A DNA stretch of 64,000 nucleotides, taken from the NCBI GenBank assembly GCA_030549775.1, contig CM060177.1, positions 31,586,014 through 31,650,013 of the forward strand, in the 5' to 3' direction. The stretch is from Tamarix chinensis. Its lineage: Eukaryota; Streptophyta; Magnoliopsida; Caryophyllales; Tamaricaceae. Below the pieces are notes generated by a model. It was not told the DNA's origin. It searched no databases and worked only from the letters and a program-made list of their open reading frames with translations. Within the stretch, counting starts at the first letter, position 1, and each line of letters begins with the position of its first letter. A program made the position numbers and the translations under genes. Positions 1 to 10,593 of the stretch are shown piece by piece.

Positions 1-143
1 TTGGTGATAACTTTTCTTTAGCCTTGTGGTTAGTACAAGACTAGCCAGGGGACGGGCTTGTATTGATCATGGCGGTAGTACCCCTGTTCTTGCATTTGTT
101 TGTCTAACCGAAAATTTTCATTTGTAATTTTAGGGGTGTTACA
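1..143 (+). mobile_element. 3' tail of a long LTR (chromovirus-type), truncated by window start
   Basis: The stretch ends in TTTTAGGGGTGTTACA, the terminus shared by the other long LTRs here (for example the one ending at 45228). A GGTAGTACCCC block lies upstream, placed like the GGTAACACCC block near 45150, and TTAGCCTTG also recurs in both. No coding sequence or primer-binding site follows, so it is best read as the end of a solo or truncated LTR. Only the last part is inside the window. Confidence 0.45.
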
Positions 144-440
144 TAAACAAGAGGGAATGACATACTAAAAGCAAAACTTATAATAGATAAGTACCTAAAG
201 AAAATAAAGCATTGACACTGATTACACGGTTTTACCATACCCATTTCATCTGCTAACATAACATTTGAATTGTTTCTCTAGCTGTGAAGGCAAATGGCAA
301 TGTTGATATACATGGTGAGAGACATAGGCAAAGAGAGATAGAATATCATGTTTGAGACACTATGCCAAGTTCATTACGTCCATGCAAAAGATAATAAATT
401 AGAAATTTTTAAATCTTGAAATGAAACAACAACGTCATGA
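144..440. other. AT-rich spacer, nothing recognised
   Basis: No open frame with family resemblance, no RNA gene and no repeat termini were seen. Confidence 0.4.
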
Positions 441-536
441 ATTACTTTATGCTTAGGGGTAATCCCAAGTTCTAGTCAATGTTGTAAAGTTTAGGAATTA
501 AGTAAACGGTCTGCTAGGTGGCTTCTTTCCCATTAG
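441..536. repeat. ~95-bp dispersed repeat, copy 1
   Basis: It is strongly similar to 2195-2291 in direct orientation; both begin ATTACTTTAT and end near CTTCTTTCCCATTA. The flanks differ at once, so this is a repeat unit rather than part of a longer duplication. No coding sense was found and the family is not recognised. Confidence 0.6.
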
Positions 537-655
537 TTCAGCATAATGATACCTTATGCATGATGCAAAAAAATTCGGGTCTCTCTGTTGCAGCCAATTT
601 CAGGAATGCGAAATATAAGGATTCACATAGAAACATTTTAATACATAATGGTGCT

Positions 656-1334
656 CTTCTAAGTAGGGATGGCAATGGGTATTGGACTCGACCCAGACCC
701 GCTAGACCTGCCTTATTTTTAGCAGGTCTGGGTCCTTCTAGCGGGTCTGGGTCCATATATATATCTTAATGGGACTGGGTTCGAGTCCAGTAGTTCTAGA
801 TCCAGACCTGACCCAGACCCTACCCGCCAGACCCATTTAGTATATATGTGTGTGTGTGTTTATATATATACATATATAAATGCATACTAATATTATGTTT
901 TTCATTATTAACATAATCTTATTTGAGCTCCTTATTCATTTTTTTTTAATTTTATTCTTACATATTTACTTTATAATCAATATTTACAATATTATATTTT
1001 AAAAGCATTAAAATACTATTTAAAAAGTTAACGTAACTATTATAATATATTTATTTTTTCACATGGAGGATTTTTTAACAAAAAATACATATTAAGTTAT
1101 ATAAAACATAAATATATTTGTATTTACATAGATTATTAATTATTTTTTTTAAAAATAGCCGGACACATTTAAGACCCGTTTACCCGCTAGACCTAGTGGA
1201 TCTGGGTCTGGGTCTAAACTTTTAAGACCAGATGGGTCTGGGTCGGATTTGGGTCTAAGTAACATAAACGGGTCCGAGTCTGGATATGACTGGACTCAGC
1301 TCAGATCCGACCCATTGCTATCCCTACTTCTAAA
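656..1334. mobile_element. hAT-type non-autonomous transposon with 8-bp target duplication
   Basis: The element proper is 664-1326 (663 bp). It opens with TAGGGATGGCAATGGGT and closes with the reverse complement ACCCATTGCTATCCCTA. Flanking 8-bp direct repeats are CTTCTAAG (656-663) and CTTCTAAA (1327-1334), one mismatch apart. The TIR and TSD length fit the hAT superfamily. Subterminal regions are packed with GGGTCTGGGTC and its complement, so the ends can fold on each other, while the middle is AT-rich with no transposase frame. It would need a transposase from elsewhere. Confidence 0.82.
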
Positions 1335-2194
1335 TGCTTAGTGTCTTCAAGTATCTCAAGGAATCTCTTGACTACTTGTTTTTTCAAATAGATAGCAAAA
1401 GAAACCTCCAGGGGATGTTATCATGCAATCTATAATTCTAGCCCAGGTAGCCCTTTATTACTCCATTGGAAACTGATACAAGGTTAATATGTCACTACAA
1501 ATATTTCATGATCGTATTAACTCCATTAATAGGCTTAAAAGTAGAAAAATAATAATGATATATAACAGATTCCCTCTATACCTAGCTTGCATAAATGGAT
1601 AATTCCTTCTAAAATTTCAATCATTAGACAATATAGTAATCACCAATCAATAGTTTGAAACTAGCACACTACTCCACAAAAGCCTGATAAGGAGAGGGGA
1701 TGAGTGATAAACTGATAATTATGGCAATTCAACAAACCACCTTACATGAGAAAATAAAAAAGGGGGTAAAGTGAATTCATTATCATCTTTTGACTAACCC
1801 AAAAATAAAACCATAGACTAGCTACAAAAACTTAGCAGCCACATAAATGGTAAATACCCGTTAACAAGAAAATTTAAGCCCGCAAGTTGATAATCACAAA
1901 GCTTTCCCCCCTTTAACCATTTAGGTTGTTCATCAAGCTTCCTAAACATGGACGCATTTCATGGATTCAGATAAATGAATGAATATAACAATAAACACAA
2001 TACTAGACAAGAGTGAACATTCACCATAGAAGGACCTAAAAAATCATACGAAATAGTGTACGACAAACCTTTACAACCCACCCAAACATGAAATTATAAA
2101 GACAAATGAAGAATGGTCTAGATAACAGAGAATATGTATATGGTCCACTTGTAGTAGACACCAAGTATGATGCGGTTATGAATGGACAAATGGA
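1335..2194. other. Non-coding spacer
   Basis: AT-rich sequence without a supported gene, RNA or transposon terminus. Confidence 0.4.
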
Positions 2195-2291
2195 ATTACT
2201 TTATTCCTGGGAGTGATCCCGAGTTCTGGTTAATGTTGCAAAGTCTAGGACTTAACTAAATAGACTGCTAGGTTGCTTCTTTCCCATTATT
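2195..2291. repeat. ~95-bp dispersed repeat, copy 2
   Basis: Direct-orientation partner of 441-536 with scattered substitutions. The two copies lie about 1.75 kb apart with the hAT element between them, but they do not look like LTRs because TG/CA ends and target duplications are missing. Confidence 0.6.
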
Positions 2292-2411
2292 TTGTAAGCT
2301 AATTTTTGTTCACTCCATTTATTTATAAGTTCCATAGCCCCGATATTGCCCTCCCTCCCTTCGACAAGCTAAGGTAACCAACTCCTATTCCCACTTATAA
2401 CTCCATTTACC

Positions 2412-2953
2412 TTATTGATTACCAATCAGCAAGCTACACACACATATAATACCCTTTACAAAAATGAAAATGAGAGCAGGAGAAGGTGTAAATATACAAA
2501 ATGAAAAGCTATCAACTAAAATGTAACGATGAAATGCCTCATAGGCAGCCATGCCACTCACAACAGTCCAAGTTTTGGTGGGCAAGTCATCCGCAACCAT
2601 ATTAAATTTTCTTGCCTTATATAAAATGAGAATATCCTGCATCATACTCCTAGCCTCCCTAATAAAATTCATAATTAGATAAACCTCCCAAGGGCCTCCT
2701 GCATCGAAGGTACACCACTCAACCGCATTTTCAAAGTCTAACTTGATGATACAATCAGCATTATCTCGCGCATAAAAGATATAGTAAAAAAAACTTATGC
2801 ATTGTTTATCTCGCACCACTAAGCCACATTAGAAAAATACGTTGGAATTAGCCACTCCAATTCGGAAAGACCCCATAAATTCCGCATCCATCTATGTCCA
2901 AAGAAAGAGCTACATTCGTGCTCTAATTCACTGAACCAAATTATGGTCGGATC
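2412..2953 (-). pseudogene. Fragment of retroelement RNase H-like domain (RVT_3 type)
   Basis: The minus-strand translation around 2412-2819 has the order typical of the RNase H-like domain in plant LINE-type polyproteins and their host derivatives: an acidic strand followed by ENAV, then a helix around FIREARSMM, then KARKFNMVADDLPTK, which resembles the family's R..N..AD.LAK. Stops separate it from similar-looking sequence up to about 2948. There is no ATG and no complete frame, so it is dead. The copia element at 2954-8395 inserted beside or into it: the GGATC target is the last sequence before the LTR. Assignment rests on motif spacing only. Confidence 0.45.
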
Positions 2954-3606
2954 TGTTGAGGAAAAAGGACAAATTGATAGCAAAAGATATTTTCCTTCCT
3001 TGTGTGATTAAAAATAGACAAAATAAAAATAGAAAAAATATAAAAATAAAGGACACCAAGTATTTACATCGAAAACCCTTCAAGGTGAAAGGAAAAACCA
3101 CAAACCTTTTATTATGATGATAATAGGATTACAAGTAATTCTTCTTTAGTATGAACTAGAGGCTCATTCAACTTCTTTGCCCAAAAGATGATAGATTACT
3201 ATGGATGGACTCTCTCACCAATTAAGTGGTGGAACACTTAAACTTCACTTGAGAAAATATGAGAACTTTTCTCAAGCACCTCACTTTTGTAGTGGCTCTC
3301 ACTTTCTCTCTCCATGTAGAGTATTGCTTGCTTTGCTTGTGATGAACTAAGCCTTCCCAAAGATCCCTATTTATAGGAGTAGAAGGGGGTAACCTATAAG
3401 CCATAAGATGACTCTAGAATGCTCTCCTATTAATTTAAGCCAATAAACCTTGGTTACTTGCACATGGTGAAATGCACTTGTCTTCTCCAAATTCCTAAGA
3501 GGTCAAAAGTATTAACTATCTTTGGAAATCTACTATGCATGCATCATCCCCATTATTATTATTGTTATTGATTTGGGAATCCCCTAATTAAGGAGGGACC
3601 CCAACA
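2954..3606 (-). repeat. 3' LTR of the copia element
   Basis: 653 bp, read on minus from TGTTGGGGTCCC to CCTCAACA. It aligns along its length with 7690-8395. The clearest length difference is the short ATT tract here (3552-3570) against the long one in the other LTR. Scattered substitutions between the two LTRs show the insertion is not recent. Confidence 0.92.
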
Positions 3607-3622
3607 ATCTCTCCCTTCCCGA
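3607..3622 (-). promoter_or_regulatory. Polypurine tract of the copia element
   Basis: On the minus strand GGGAAGGGAGAGAT directly precedes the 3' LTR start TGTTGGGG, the expected place and composition for plus-strand priming. Confidence 0.7.
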
Positions 3623-3623
3623 C

Positions 3624-3960
3624 TTAATCAGGGGAAACCAACATGCCAAAACCTTCACAACAATCTTTAAACTTCTTGGTTGTTATTGTCTTGGTCATTA
3701 TGTCTGACCAATTCTTTTCAGTGTGAACCTTCTCGAGTTGTATCCGCTTCTCCTCTAGCACATCCCTTATCCAATGGTATCGAACATCAATATGTTTTGT
3801 GCGAGAGTGATAGACTGAATTTTTGGCCAAGTGAATGGCACTCTGATTATCACAGTATAGAACATATTTTTCCTGCTCATGACTCAACTCTCGAAGGGAA
3901 ATTTTCAACTATAACATCTCCTTGCATGCCTCTGTAGCTATAATATATTTGACCTCTATA
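3624..3960 (-). pseudogene. Copia RNase H domain (C-terminal end of pol)
   Basis: The frame 3908-3624 carries the copia RNase H signature: YCDNQSAIHLAKN followed by TKHIDVRYHWIRD, with a C-terminal tail near KFKDCCEGFGML and a stop just before the polypurine tract. Sequence from about 3960 to 4200 continues the domain in broken frames. Its role would be removal of the RNA template during cDNA synthesis. There is no start of its own; it is the end of the polyprotein. Confidence 0.88.
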
Positions 3961-4199
3961 GTAGATAAGTCCACACATTTCTGGAGCTTTTATTGCCAAG
4001 AGATAGCTCCCCCTACAAATGTGGTCACATACCTTGAAGTGGACTTTCTCGAATCAGTGTCTCCAGCCATGTGAGCATTTGTGTATCCCTCCAACACATG
4101 TTTCCCATTTCCAAAGCATAGAAACCTCTTAGATGTACCCTTGAGGTATCCACTTGACAGCTTTCCAATGCTCTTTTTATGGTTTAGACAAGAATCGAT

Positions 4200-5260
4200 T
4201 TACAACTCCAACTTCATGGGCAATATCAGGCCTGGTGCAGACCAGGCATACATAAGACTCCCAATTGTAGATGAATAGGGAACATTCGCCATTTTTTTCT
4301 TCTCTTTCTTGCTAGTTGGACTTTGGCTCTTGATCAACTTGAAGTGACCAGTTAGTGGAACATTTACTGGCTTTCCCTTATGCATATTGAACTTCTCATG
4401 CACCTTCTTGATGTAGTGCTCTTGAGAAATTCATAACAACTTCTTAGGCCGGTCTCGAGTAACCCTCATCCCAAGGATTTGCTTTGTTGGACCCAAGTCC
4501 TTCATTGCAAAGGCACCACTCAATGCTTTTTTAAGTGTTGCAATCTTCTTCTTATCACGCCCAACAACCAACATATCATCAACATAGAGAAGAAGGATGA
4601 TAAAATCTCCACATGTGTACCTCTTCATGAAAACACAGTGGTCGGTGTGAGTCCTTTTGAATTTGTGTTGTTTCATGAAGGTTTTAAACTTCTTATACCA
4701 CTACCTTGGTGCTTGTTTGAGTCCATAAAGACTCTTTTTGAGATGACATGCCAAGTTCTCTTTACCTGGAACCACAAAGCCTTTGGGTTATTATATATAT
4801 ATATATATCTCCTCTTCCAAATTTTCATGTAGAAATGTTGTTTTGACATCAAGCTATTCAATCTCAAGATCGAGACTAGCGGCAAGACCAAACATTGCTC
4901 AAATTGAAGACATCTTAACCACTAGCGTGAAAATTTCTTCGAAATCAATGCCCTTTTCTGATTTCGCCCTTTAACTACAATTCGAGCCTTATATCAAGGC
5001 TTCGAGCTATTTTCTTCACTTTTGATCTTGTACACCCATTTGTTCTTCAAGGCTTTCCTTCCCTTGGGTATCTTGACTAGATTATAAGTATGGTTCTCAT
5101 GTAATGAGTCCATCTCCTCTTGCATGGATTTCATCCATTCTTCCTTCTGGACATCTTCCATGACCTCGATGTAGCTTTGAGGCTCCCTCTTAGCAAAGAG
5201 TATATATTCTCTTAGATCATACTTAGAAAAAGGTTTTCTCACCCAAGTTGACTGTCGCAA
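4200..5260 (-). pseudogene. Copia reverse transcriptase domain, heavily broken
   Basis: The 5260-4994 segment gives the N-terminal RT region (EEWMKSMQEEMDSL, then NKWVYKIK). 4676-4431 gives the active-site region LLLYVDDMLVVG and KDLGPTKQILGM. 4403-4200 holds PYSSTIGSLMYA from the connection region. Between them the frame shifts several times, and a (TA)n tract at about 4791-4808 interrupts the region encoding the middle of RT. The YVDD metal-binding pair survives but no continuous enzyme can be made. Confidence 0.9.
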
Positions 5261-5326
5261 CAGAGGCTATACCGCAGGCTCAACTGATTCAGCTGCTTCT
5301 GCATCATTTGACTCAGATGATGACTC

Positions 5327-6240
5327 CTATGTTATACTTCTATTTTGATCTAGTTGATCACTAGTTTCATCATTGGTGCTTGTCTGTTCTCTTGATTCAT
5401 CATGTACCATTGGAGATGGCTCTTCTTGAGGATGGGAGCAAACCCTAAGCTTGGGTTTTTCTGGTTGCTTGAAGTCTTCTATTGTCTGGTCCTCAAAGAA
5501 CACAACATCTCGACTTCTTACAATCTTCTTCTTTAAAGGATCCCACGACCTGTAGCTGAACTCATCTTGAGGTGATCTAACATAGATGCATTCTTTTGTC
5601 TTTGAGTCAAGCTTGGATCGTTCGTCCTTAGGAATGTGGACGAATGCTCGACACCCAAACACCTTGAATTGGTCATATGATACTTTCTTTCTTTTCCATG
5701 CTTCCTCCGGTATTTCACCATCTAAAGGATCTGAGGGTGAGTGATTTATGATGTGGACAACGGTCTTCACAACTTCTTTCCAAAATGACTTGGGTATCTT
5801 GGCATTTAAGAGGATGCATAGAACTCTTTCATCTATTGTGCGGTTCATTCTTTTGGCCACCCCATTTAATTGTGGTGTATTGGGAGGTGTCTTCTTGAGC
5901 CTAATATCATGTTGCTCATAATATGCCTCGAATGGACCGCGATATTCTCCACCATTGTCAGCTCGAACACACTTGAGCTTTCTTTCTGTCTCATGCTCCA
6001 CTCGAGTATGGAACTCATTAAATGCCTCACATACTTGGTCTTTGGTTTTCAACAAAAACACAAACACCTTTATTGAGTGGTCATCGATGAACGTCACAAA
6101 GTATAATGCACCAACTAGTGATCTATCTATCATCGAGCATACATCAGTGTGCATCAATTTAAGAACATTCTTTCTTCTACGAGGAACATTGCTTCTAGAA
6201 AATGAAACTCTATGTTATTTTCCATCCAAACAATGAGTGC
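5327..6240 (-). pseudogene. Copia integrase domain
   Basis: A 276-codon open stretch (6157-5327) holds the DDE integrase core: IDDHS, then RADNGGEY, then NGVAKRMNRT, followed by the GCRAFVHIPKDERSKLD region usual after the copia core. At the site of the third catalytic residue, normally Glu in NGVAERMNRT, the sequence reads Lys, and the spacing from the second Asp is one residue short. Upstream, LWHKRLRHMS of the GAG-pre-integrase domain (about 6310-6350) lies in another frame. The enzyme would integrate the cDNA; this copy is predicted inactive. Confidence 0.92.
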
Positions 6241-6394
6241 AACGCTCAAGAATTTTACCTTTCACATCTGGGAGGAGCTCTTTTTGAGTGAGGACTTGCA
6301 ATCCCATCTAGCTCATATGCCTCAACCTCTTGTGCCACAGCTCTAAAGACAAGTTATCATGGGCAACATTAGTCTCTCCCTTGCATAGCTTGCC

Positions 6395-6800
6395 TTATGT
6401 AACATATAATGAGCCTTCTTTTCTTCCTCGAGCAACAATTGTGCTATTTCTTGTGAGTTTCCATTTTCCAGCACCGAAGCTATTCACGTACCTAGCATCA
6501 TCGAGCTTCCTGGCTGAGATGAGGTTGAGACGCATGTTTGAAACATGTCTCACGTCCTTCAACACAAGTTCACATCGTGTGTTGGTTACCAGAACGACAT
6601 TACACATTTCCATGATCTTGATTAAAACTTGATTTCCCATCTTTACGTTACCAAAACCACCACCTTGGTATGATGAGAAGAATTCTTGATGTGGGGTGAC
6701 ATGGAAGGAGGTACCTAAGTCAATAATCTATGAGCTATCATCGTCGGCAATGTTAAGATAATTGTCTTCACTAATGAGAAAGATATCATCAAGTTCAGTT
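6395..6800 (-). pseudogene. Copia protease and GAG-pre-integrase region
   Basis: The minus strand reads IIDLGTSFHVTP near 6700, the degenerate form of the copia protease motif D(S/T)GAS.H, with Leu where Ser/Thr is expected and an in-frame stop just upstream. The frame 6640-6395 continues through RHVSNMRLNLISARKLDD, a conserved segment between protease and integrase. The protease would cleave the polyprotein; here the key motif is damaged. Confidence 0.8.
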
Positions 6801-7636
6801 GTCACCACAGCTGGTGTGCTCTTGTCTTCTTTCTTCTTCGGGTCGATTGTGTCGGTCTTGACAGTCCCGTTCTTTTAATCTCTCTTATAACTTTGACATT
6901 CGAATTTCTTGTGGCTAGGCTTGTGACAATAGTAGCATATGATCCTAGAACAAGATTTAGACCTACCTCTTGAATTTTCATGACCCCTAGTCTTACTCCT
7001 TCCTCGAGTCTCACTTCTTCTTCGATTCTCAATGACATTGGCCTCGGATTGGACAGAGATTCTATGTTCTTTTCTCATTGATTCTTCATTTAATAGGCTG
7101 TTGATGACATTATCCATGGAGAGCTTTCCTTCGGGAGCTGAGTTACTCAGGATGACGACAAGAGTATCCTAACTCTCGGGTAGTGAACTAAGGAGTAACA
7201 AAGTCTGTAATTCATCATCGATCTCCATCTCAATCTTTGTGAGTTGATTTACGAGCCCCTTGAAATTGTTCAAATGCTCGATCATACTTTGGCCACCATT
7301 GTACTCCAACTTGACCAATCTTCTAACAAGATGAGCTTTTATTTTGGGGTGTTTTCTTTTGAATCATTGATTCAAGCTTCTTCCATAACTCATAAACATT
7401 TGTGTAAGTTGACACATGCTCGAATATGATTCAATCAATGTACCTATGGATCATAGCAACCACCTTTCGATTCAAGAGTTCCTATTGGCATCTTTTCCTT
7501 CTAGCATGTTCTCCTTTGTAATAGGTTCATATAAATCTTTGCAATATAGGTGATCCTCCATCATAGGCTTCCAATATGAATAATTATCGGTGGTAAGCTT
7601 GAACATGTCACCATCATGAGTGATGGTACCCTCCAT
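6801..7636 (-). pseudogene. Copia gag with CCHC zinc knuckle
   Basis: The start is the minus-strand ATG at 7636, 34 bases inside the primer-binding site. The first ~50 codons carry the copia gag opening (NYSYWKPMMEDHL). Further on are ELWKKLESM, LVRRLVKLEYNGGQS, LLLLSSLPES and, near 6900-6945, CYYCHKPSHKKFEC, a CX2CX4HX4C knuckle that would bind the RNA. Stops and at least two frameshifts interrupt it (after residue 54, and near the LSSLPES segment). Confidence 0.87.
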
Positions 7637-7669
7637 TTTAAATCATACAAGAGAATATGATAGCCTTAT

Positions 7670-7688
7670 GAACCAGGCTCTGATATCA
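7670..7688 (-). promoter_or_regulatory. Primer-binding site (initiator tRNA-Met type) of the copia element
   Basis: On the minus strand TGATATCAGAGCCTGGTTC follows the end of the 5' LTR after one base. It differs by little from the usual plant copia PBS, which begins TGGTATCAGAGC and pairs with the 3' end of initiator tRNA-Met. Confidence 0.88.
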
Positions 7689-7689
7689 C

Positions 7690-8287
7690 TGTTGGGGAAA
7701 AAGGACAAGTTGATAGTGGAAGACATTTTCCTTCCTTGTGTGATTAAAAATAGGCAAAACAAAAATAGAAAAATAAAGGACACCAAATATTTACGTGGAA
7801 AACCCTTCAAAGTGAAGGGAAAAACCACAAAACTTCCACTATGATAATAATAGGATTACAAGTAATTCTTCTCTAGTATGAACTAAAGGCTCACTCAACT
7901 TCTTTGCCCAAAAGAGGATGGATTACTGTGGATGGACTCTCTCACTAATTAAGTGGTGGAACACTCAAACTTCACTTAAGAAAATATGAGAACTTTTCTC
8001 AAGCACATCACTTTTGTAGTAGCTCTTACTTTCTCTCTCTATGTAGAGGATTGCTTGCTTTGCTTGTGATAAACTAAGCTTTCCCAAAGACCCCTATTCA
8101 TAGGAGTAGAAGGGGGTAACCCATAAACCATAGGATGACTCTAGAATGCTCTCCCATTAATTTGAGCCAATGAACCTTGGTTACTTGCACATGGTGAATG
8201 CACTTGTCTTCTCCAAATTTCCAAGAGGTCAAAAGTATTAACTATCTTTAGAACTCTACTATGCATGCATCACCCCAATTATTATTA

Positions 8288-8358
<71 letters not shown>

Positions 8359-8395
8359 GCTTTGGGAATCCCCTAATTAAAAAGGGACCCCAACA
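7690..8395 (-). repeat. 5' LTR of the copia element
   Basis: 706 bp, the longer LTR. It contains an (ATT)n tract at 8277-8358 (about 27 units, one G interruption), much longer than in the 3' LTR; the rest aligns closely. The copy's promoter would lie here, reading toward lower coordinates. Confidence 0.92.
8277..8358. repeat. (ATT)n microsatellite inside the copia 5' LTR
   Basis: About 27 ATT units with one interruption at 8290. The matching site in the other LTR has only about six units, so the expansion came after insertion. It makes a spurious run of Tyr codons in one frame. Confidence 0.95.
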
Positions 8396-8400
8396 GGATC

Positions 8401-8643
8401 CCATTTGCGCGCTTATGGTATGTTACCTTCATTATTATTTCCAGGCTGCTAATGCCTTGTTAGTCTCTATATCATTTGTAAAGTTTTAAGTATCCCTTAT
8501 TCTATATGATTAAACCCAACTATGAACAAAGAAAGAAACACTTAATTTCTTAGCAACATATTCGCCGACCATAAACCCCAAAATTTGAGAATTAAATTGG
8601 AGATTACACTTGTCTTAACTTCATATTGAAATATATATAACCT
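8401..8643. other. Spacer with no recognised gene
   Basis: Resumes the sequence interrupted by the copia insertion. No open frame of note. Confidence 0.4.
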
Positions 8644-9456
8644 TAATGGTGTGTTTGGTTTGAAGAAAGTAAGAAGAAAAGGAAAGAAAATGAGAAGAAA
8701 AATATTTTTGATGTGTTTGGTTGCAGAGAAAAAGTGGAGTAAAGAAAATAACAAAGTAAAAGGTTAAGAAATATATACTGCATTGATTTCCTCACAAAAA
8801 AGTGAGGAAACTGAAAGAAAATCTATGGAAAATAATATTTTGGCCTGCAACATAATTTTTGTGGCTTTCATATATTATTAATATAATTCTCAAATATTAT
8901 ATTCTATCTCTTTTATCTTTATTTTTCATCATATATATCATTATTTTCATTTGCCTTTACACCAAAATTATTTTCTAAAAAATTATTTTCCATAGAATTC
9001 TTTCTAACAACCAAATAAGTGAAAGAAAGTTAATTTCATTTATTTTCTTTCCTTATTTTTTTTCCTTTTTATTTTCCTTTTCCATGCCATTTTTTATAAA
9101 TCAAACAGAGCCTAACTATTCAAATTGAGATGGTACATGTGTAGTTCGAGTTGGAGTGGGTTAAGCCGAGGGTCTACCGAGAGAAACCTTGCTCAAACTC
9201 GATGGATAAAAGCTATAAAGGTTAAGCTGTATTGGTGGAGCCATGAGAAGGTCGAAGAATGAGATTGGAGGAGGAGATTAGAGACGTTGAAAAGGAAGAT
9301 GATATCAATATATGTTTCTTAAATCTTAACCTTTTTCTTTGTTATTTTCTTTACTCTACTTTAGCTCGATGACTAAACAAAACAAAAATATTTTTCTTCT
9401 CATTTTCCCCCTATCCTTCTTACTTTCATCGAACCAAATACAAAAACACACCCTAA
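8644..9456. mobile_element. Composite MITE, PIF/Harbinger (Tourist)-like, TAA target duplication
   Basis: The outer element is 8647-9453. The left end TGGTGTGTTTGGTTTG plus about 60 further bases matches the reverse complement of about 9375-9453, and TAA flanks both sides (8644-8646, 9454-9456). Inside lies a second pair of ends: TGTGTTTGGTTGCAG at 8712 and AAATCAAACAGAGCC ending at 9112, followed by TAA. This suggests one element inserted in another or a rearranged one. No transposase. The TIR style and 3-bp TAA target duplication fit PIF/Harbinger MITEs. Confidence 0.65.
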
Positions 9457-10593
9457 CAATGTGTTTGAATTATAGTGAATCGGAGTAAGATTAAATATTA
9501 AAAATTAATCTAAGTAAAGGTAATAGACGTGATTTAAGGTGAATGTTTTAAAAATTCTATTTAGATTGAGGTAAATGAAAGTTAAAAAAAAAACAAATGA
9601 AAGACGAGACATATAATGAACAAGAATGAACCAGAAGAGAAAATCGATTTCATTTATATAAATTAGGGATATTTTTATCTGGTCAAGTAAAAATATTATT
9701 TATATATTAACTTTTAATTCTATTAACTCTAAAATTTAAGATTAATAAAAATAAAGTTTATTAAAATAAAAAAATTAAACTTTAATTTTAATTTACCTCG
9801 TTAAAATTAATAAAATTAATTTTAAATGACGTGAGTTAATTTATTTATTCTTTTCAAACCTGTAAAATTCGGTGTACAATGATTTGACATTATCTGCGGG
9901 GCCCATTACCCATGGGAGAGGTGCACCAATGGAGGTTACAGCCTCGGTAGTATATATGTGTGGATTGAGTTGTGGTCAGGCTCGTGGGAGCAAGGCGCTT
10001 CACCACTAAACCACAGGTACGACCACGGTTTGTTTTATATCCTTATTATATGTTCACGTCCGTCTGACTCGCCAAACAGCAAAACAAATAGTGTGGATTT
10101 CCCTCGAATGCCGTTTTCGCATCGCTTCTTTTCCACTCCATTTCAACTTTTACATCTTGATCGGTTTGGTTTGAAAGGAACAAGATTAACTAAGATGAAT
10201 CAATTAATTTAATCTATTTAGAAATAAATTTTGCTAATTTTAATAAATGAATTAAGATTAATGTTTTATTTCTTTTACTTCATTTCACTTTATTTTCATT
10301 AATTTTTGATTTCAAAGATAAAAATAAATATATCTCCACTAACATCAATTTAAATAATATTTTAAAAATATTTATCCGTATTTTATTAATATCATCTATA
10401 TAATACTTTTAAATATTTATCAAAATTATTTCCAATTCTTTTATTTTTAGTCCTCAACTCAATTAACCCGATCTAAAGTTACTGTACAGTATCAATTTAC
10501 TTCTTCTTAAATCCGTCAAATTCCAACCCCGCTAACTAATTATCCAGTCGGTCAATAGTCAATCAAATCATTTTGTCGAAACCCAATGATCTA
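9457..10593. other. Upstream region of the first CASP-like gene
   Basis: AT-rich, no supported gene. It should contain the promoter and 5' UTR of the gene beginning at 10594; I could not place a convincing TATA box or start site. Confidence 0.35.

Larger units (their letters stand above)
2949..8400 (-). mobile_element. Complete Ty1/copia LTR retrotransposon (Tnt1/Tork-like), inactive
   Basis: The element is 2954-8395 on the minus strand, flanked by a perfect 5-bp target duplication GGATC (2949-2953 and 8396-8400). LTRs start TG and end CA. A primer-binding site matching initiator tRNA-Met lies inside the 5' LTR and a purine tract inside the 3' LTR. Domains in order on the minus strand are gag with a CCHC knuckle, protease, GAG-pre-integrase and integrase, reverse transcriptase, and RNase H, which is the copia order. 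Many stops and frameshifts plus a replaced catalytic residue show it cannot move itself. The RNase H end most resembles Tnt1/Tork elements; lineage is inferred from memory of motifs. Confidence 0.93.

Noticed and set aside
8265..8489. Small protein with a long Tyr run
   Set aside because: Translation of the (ATT)n microsatellite in the copia LTR.
9459..9870. Another MITE next to the composite one (GTGTTTGAATTA ... TTCAAACCTG)
   Set aside because: The possible inverted ends share under ten bases and no target duplication was found.
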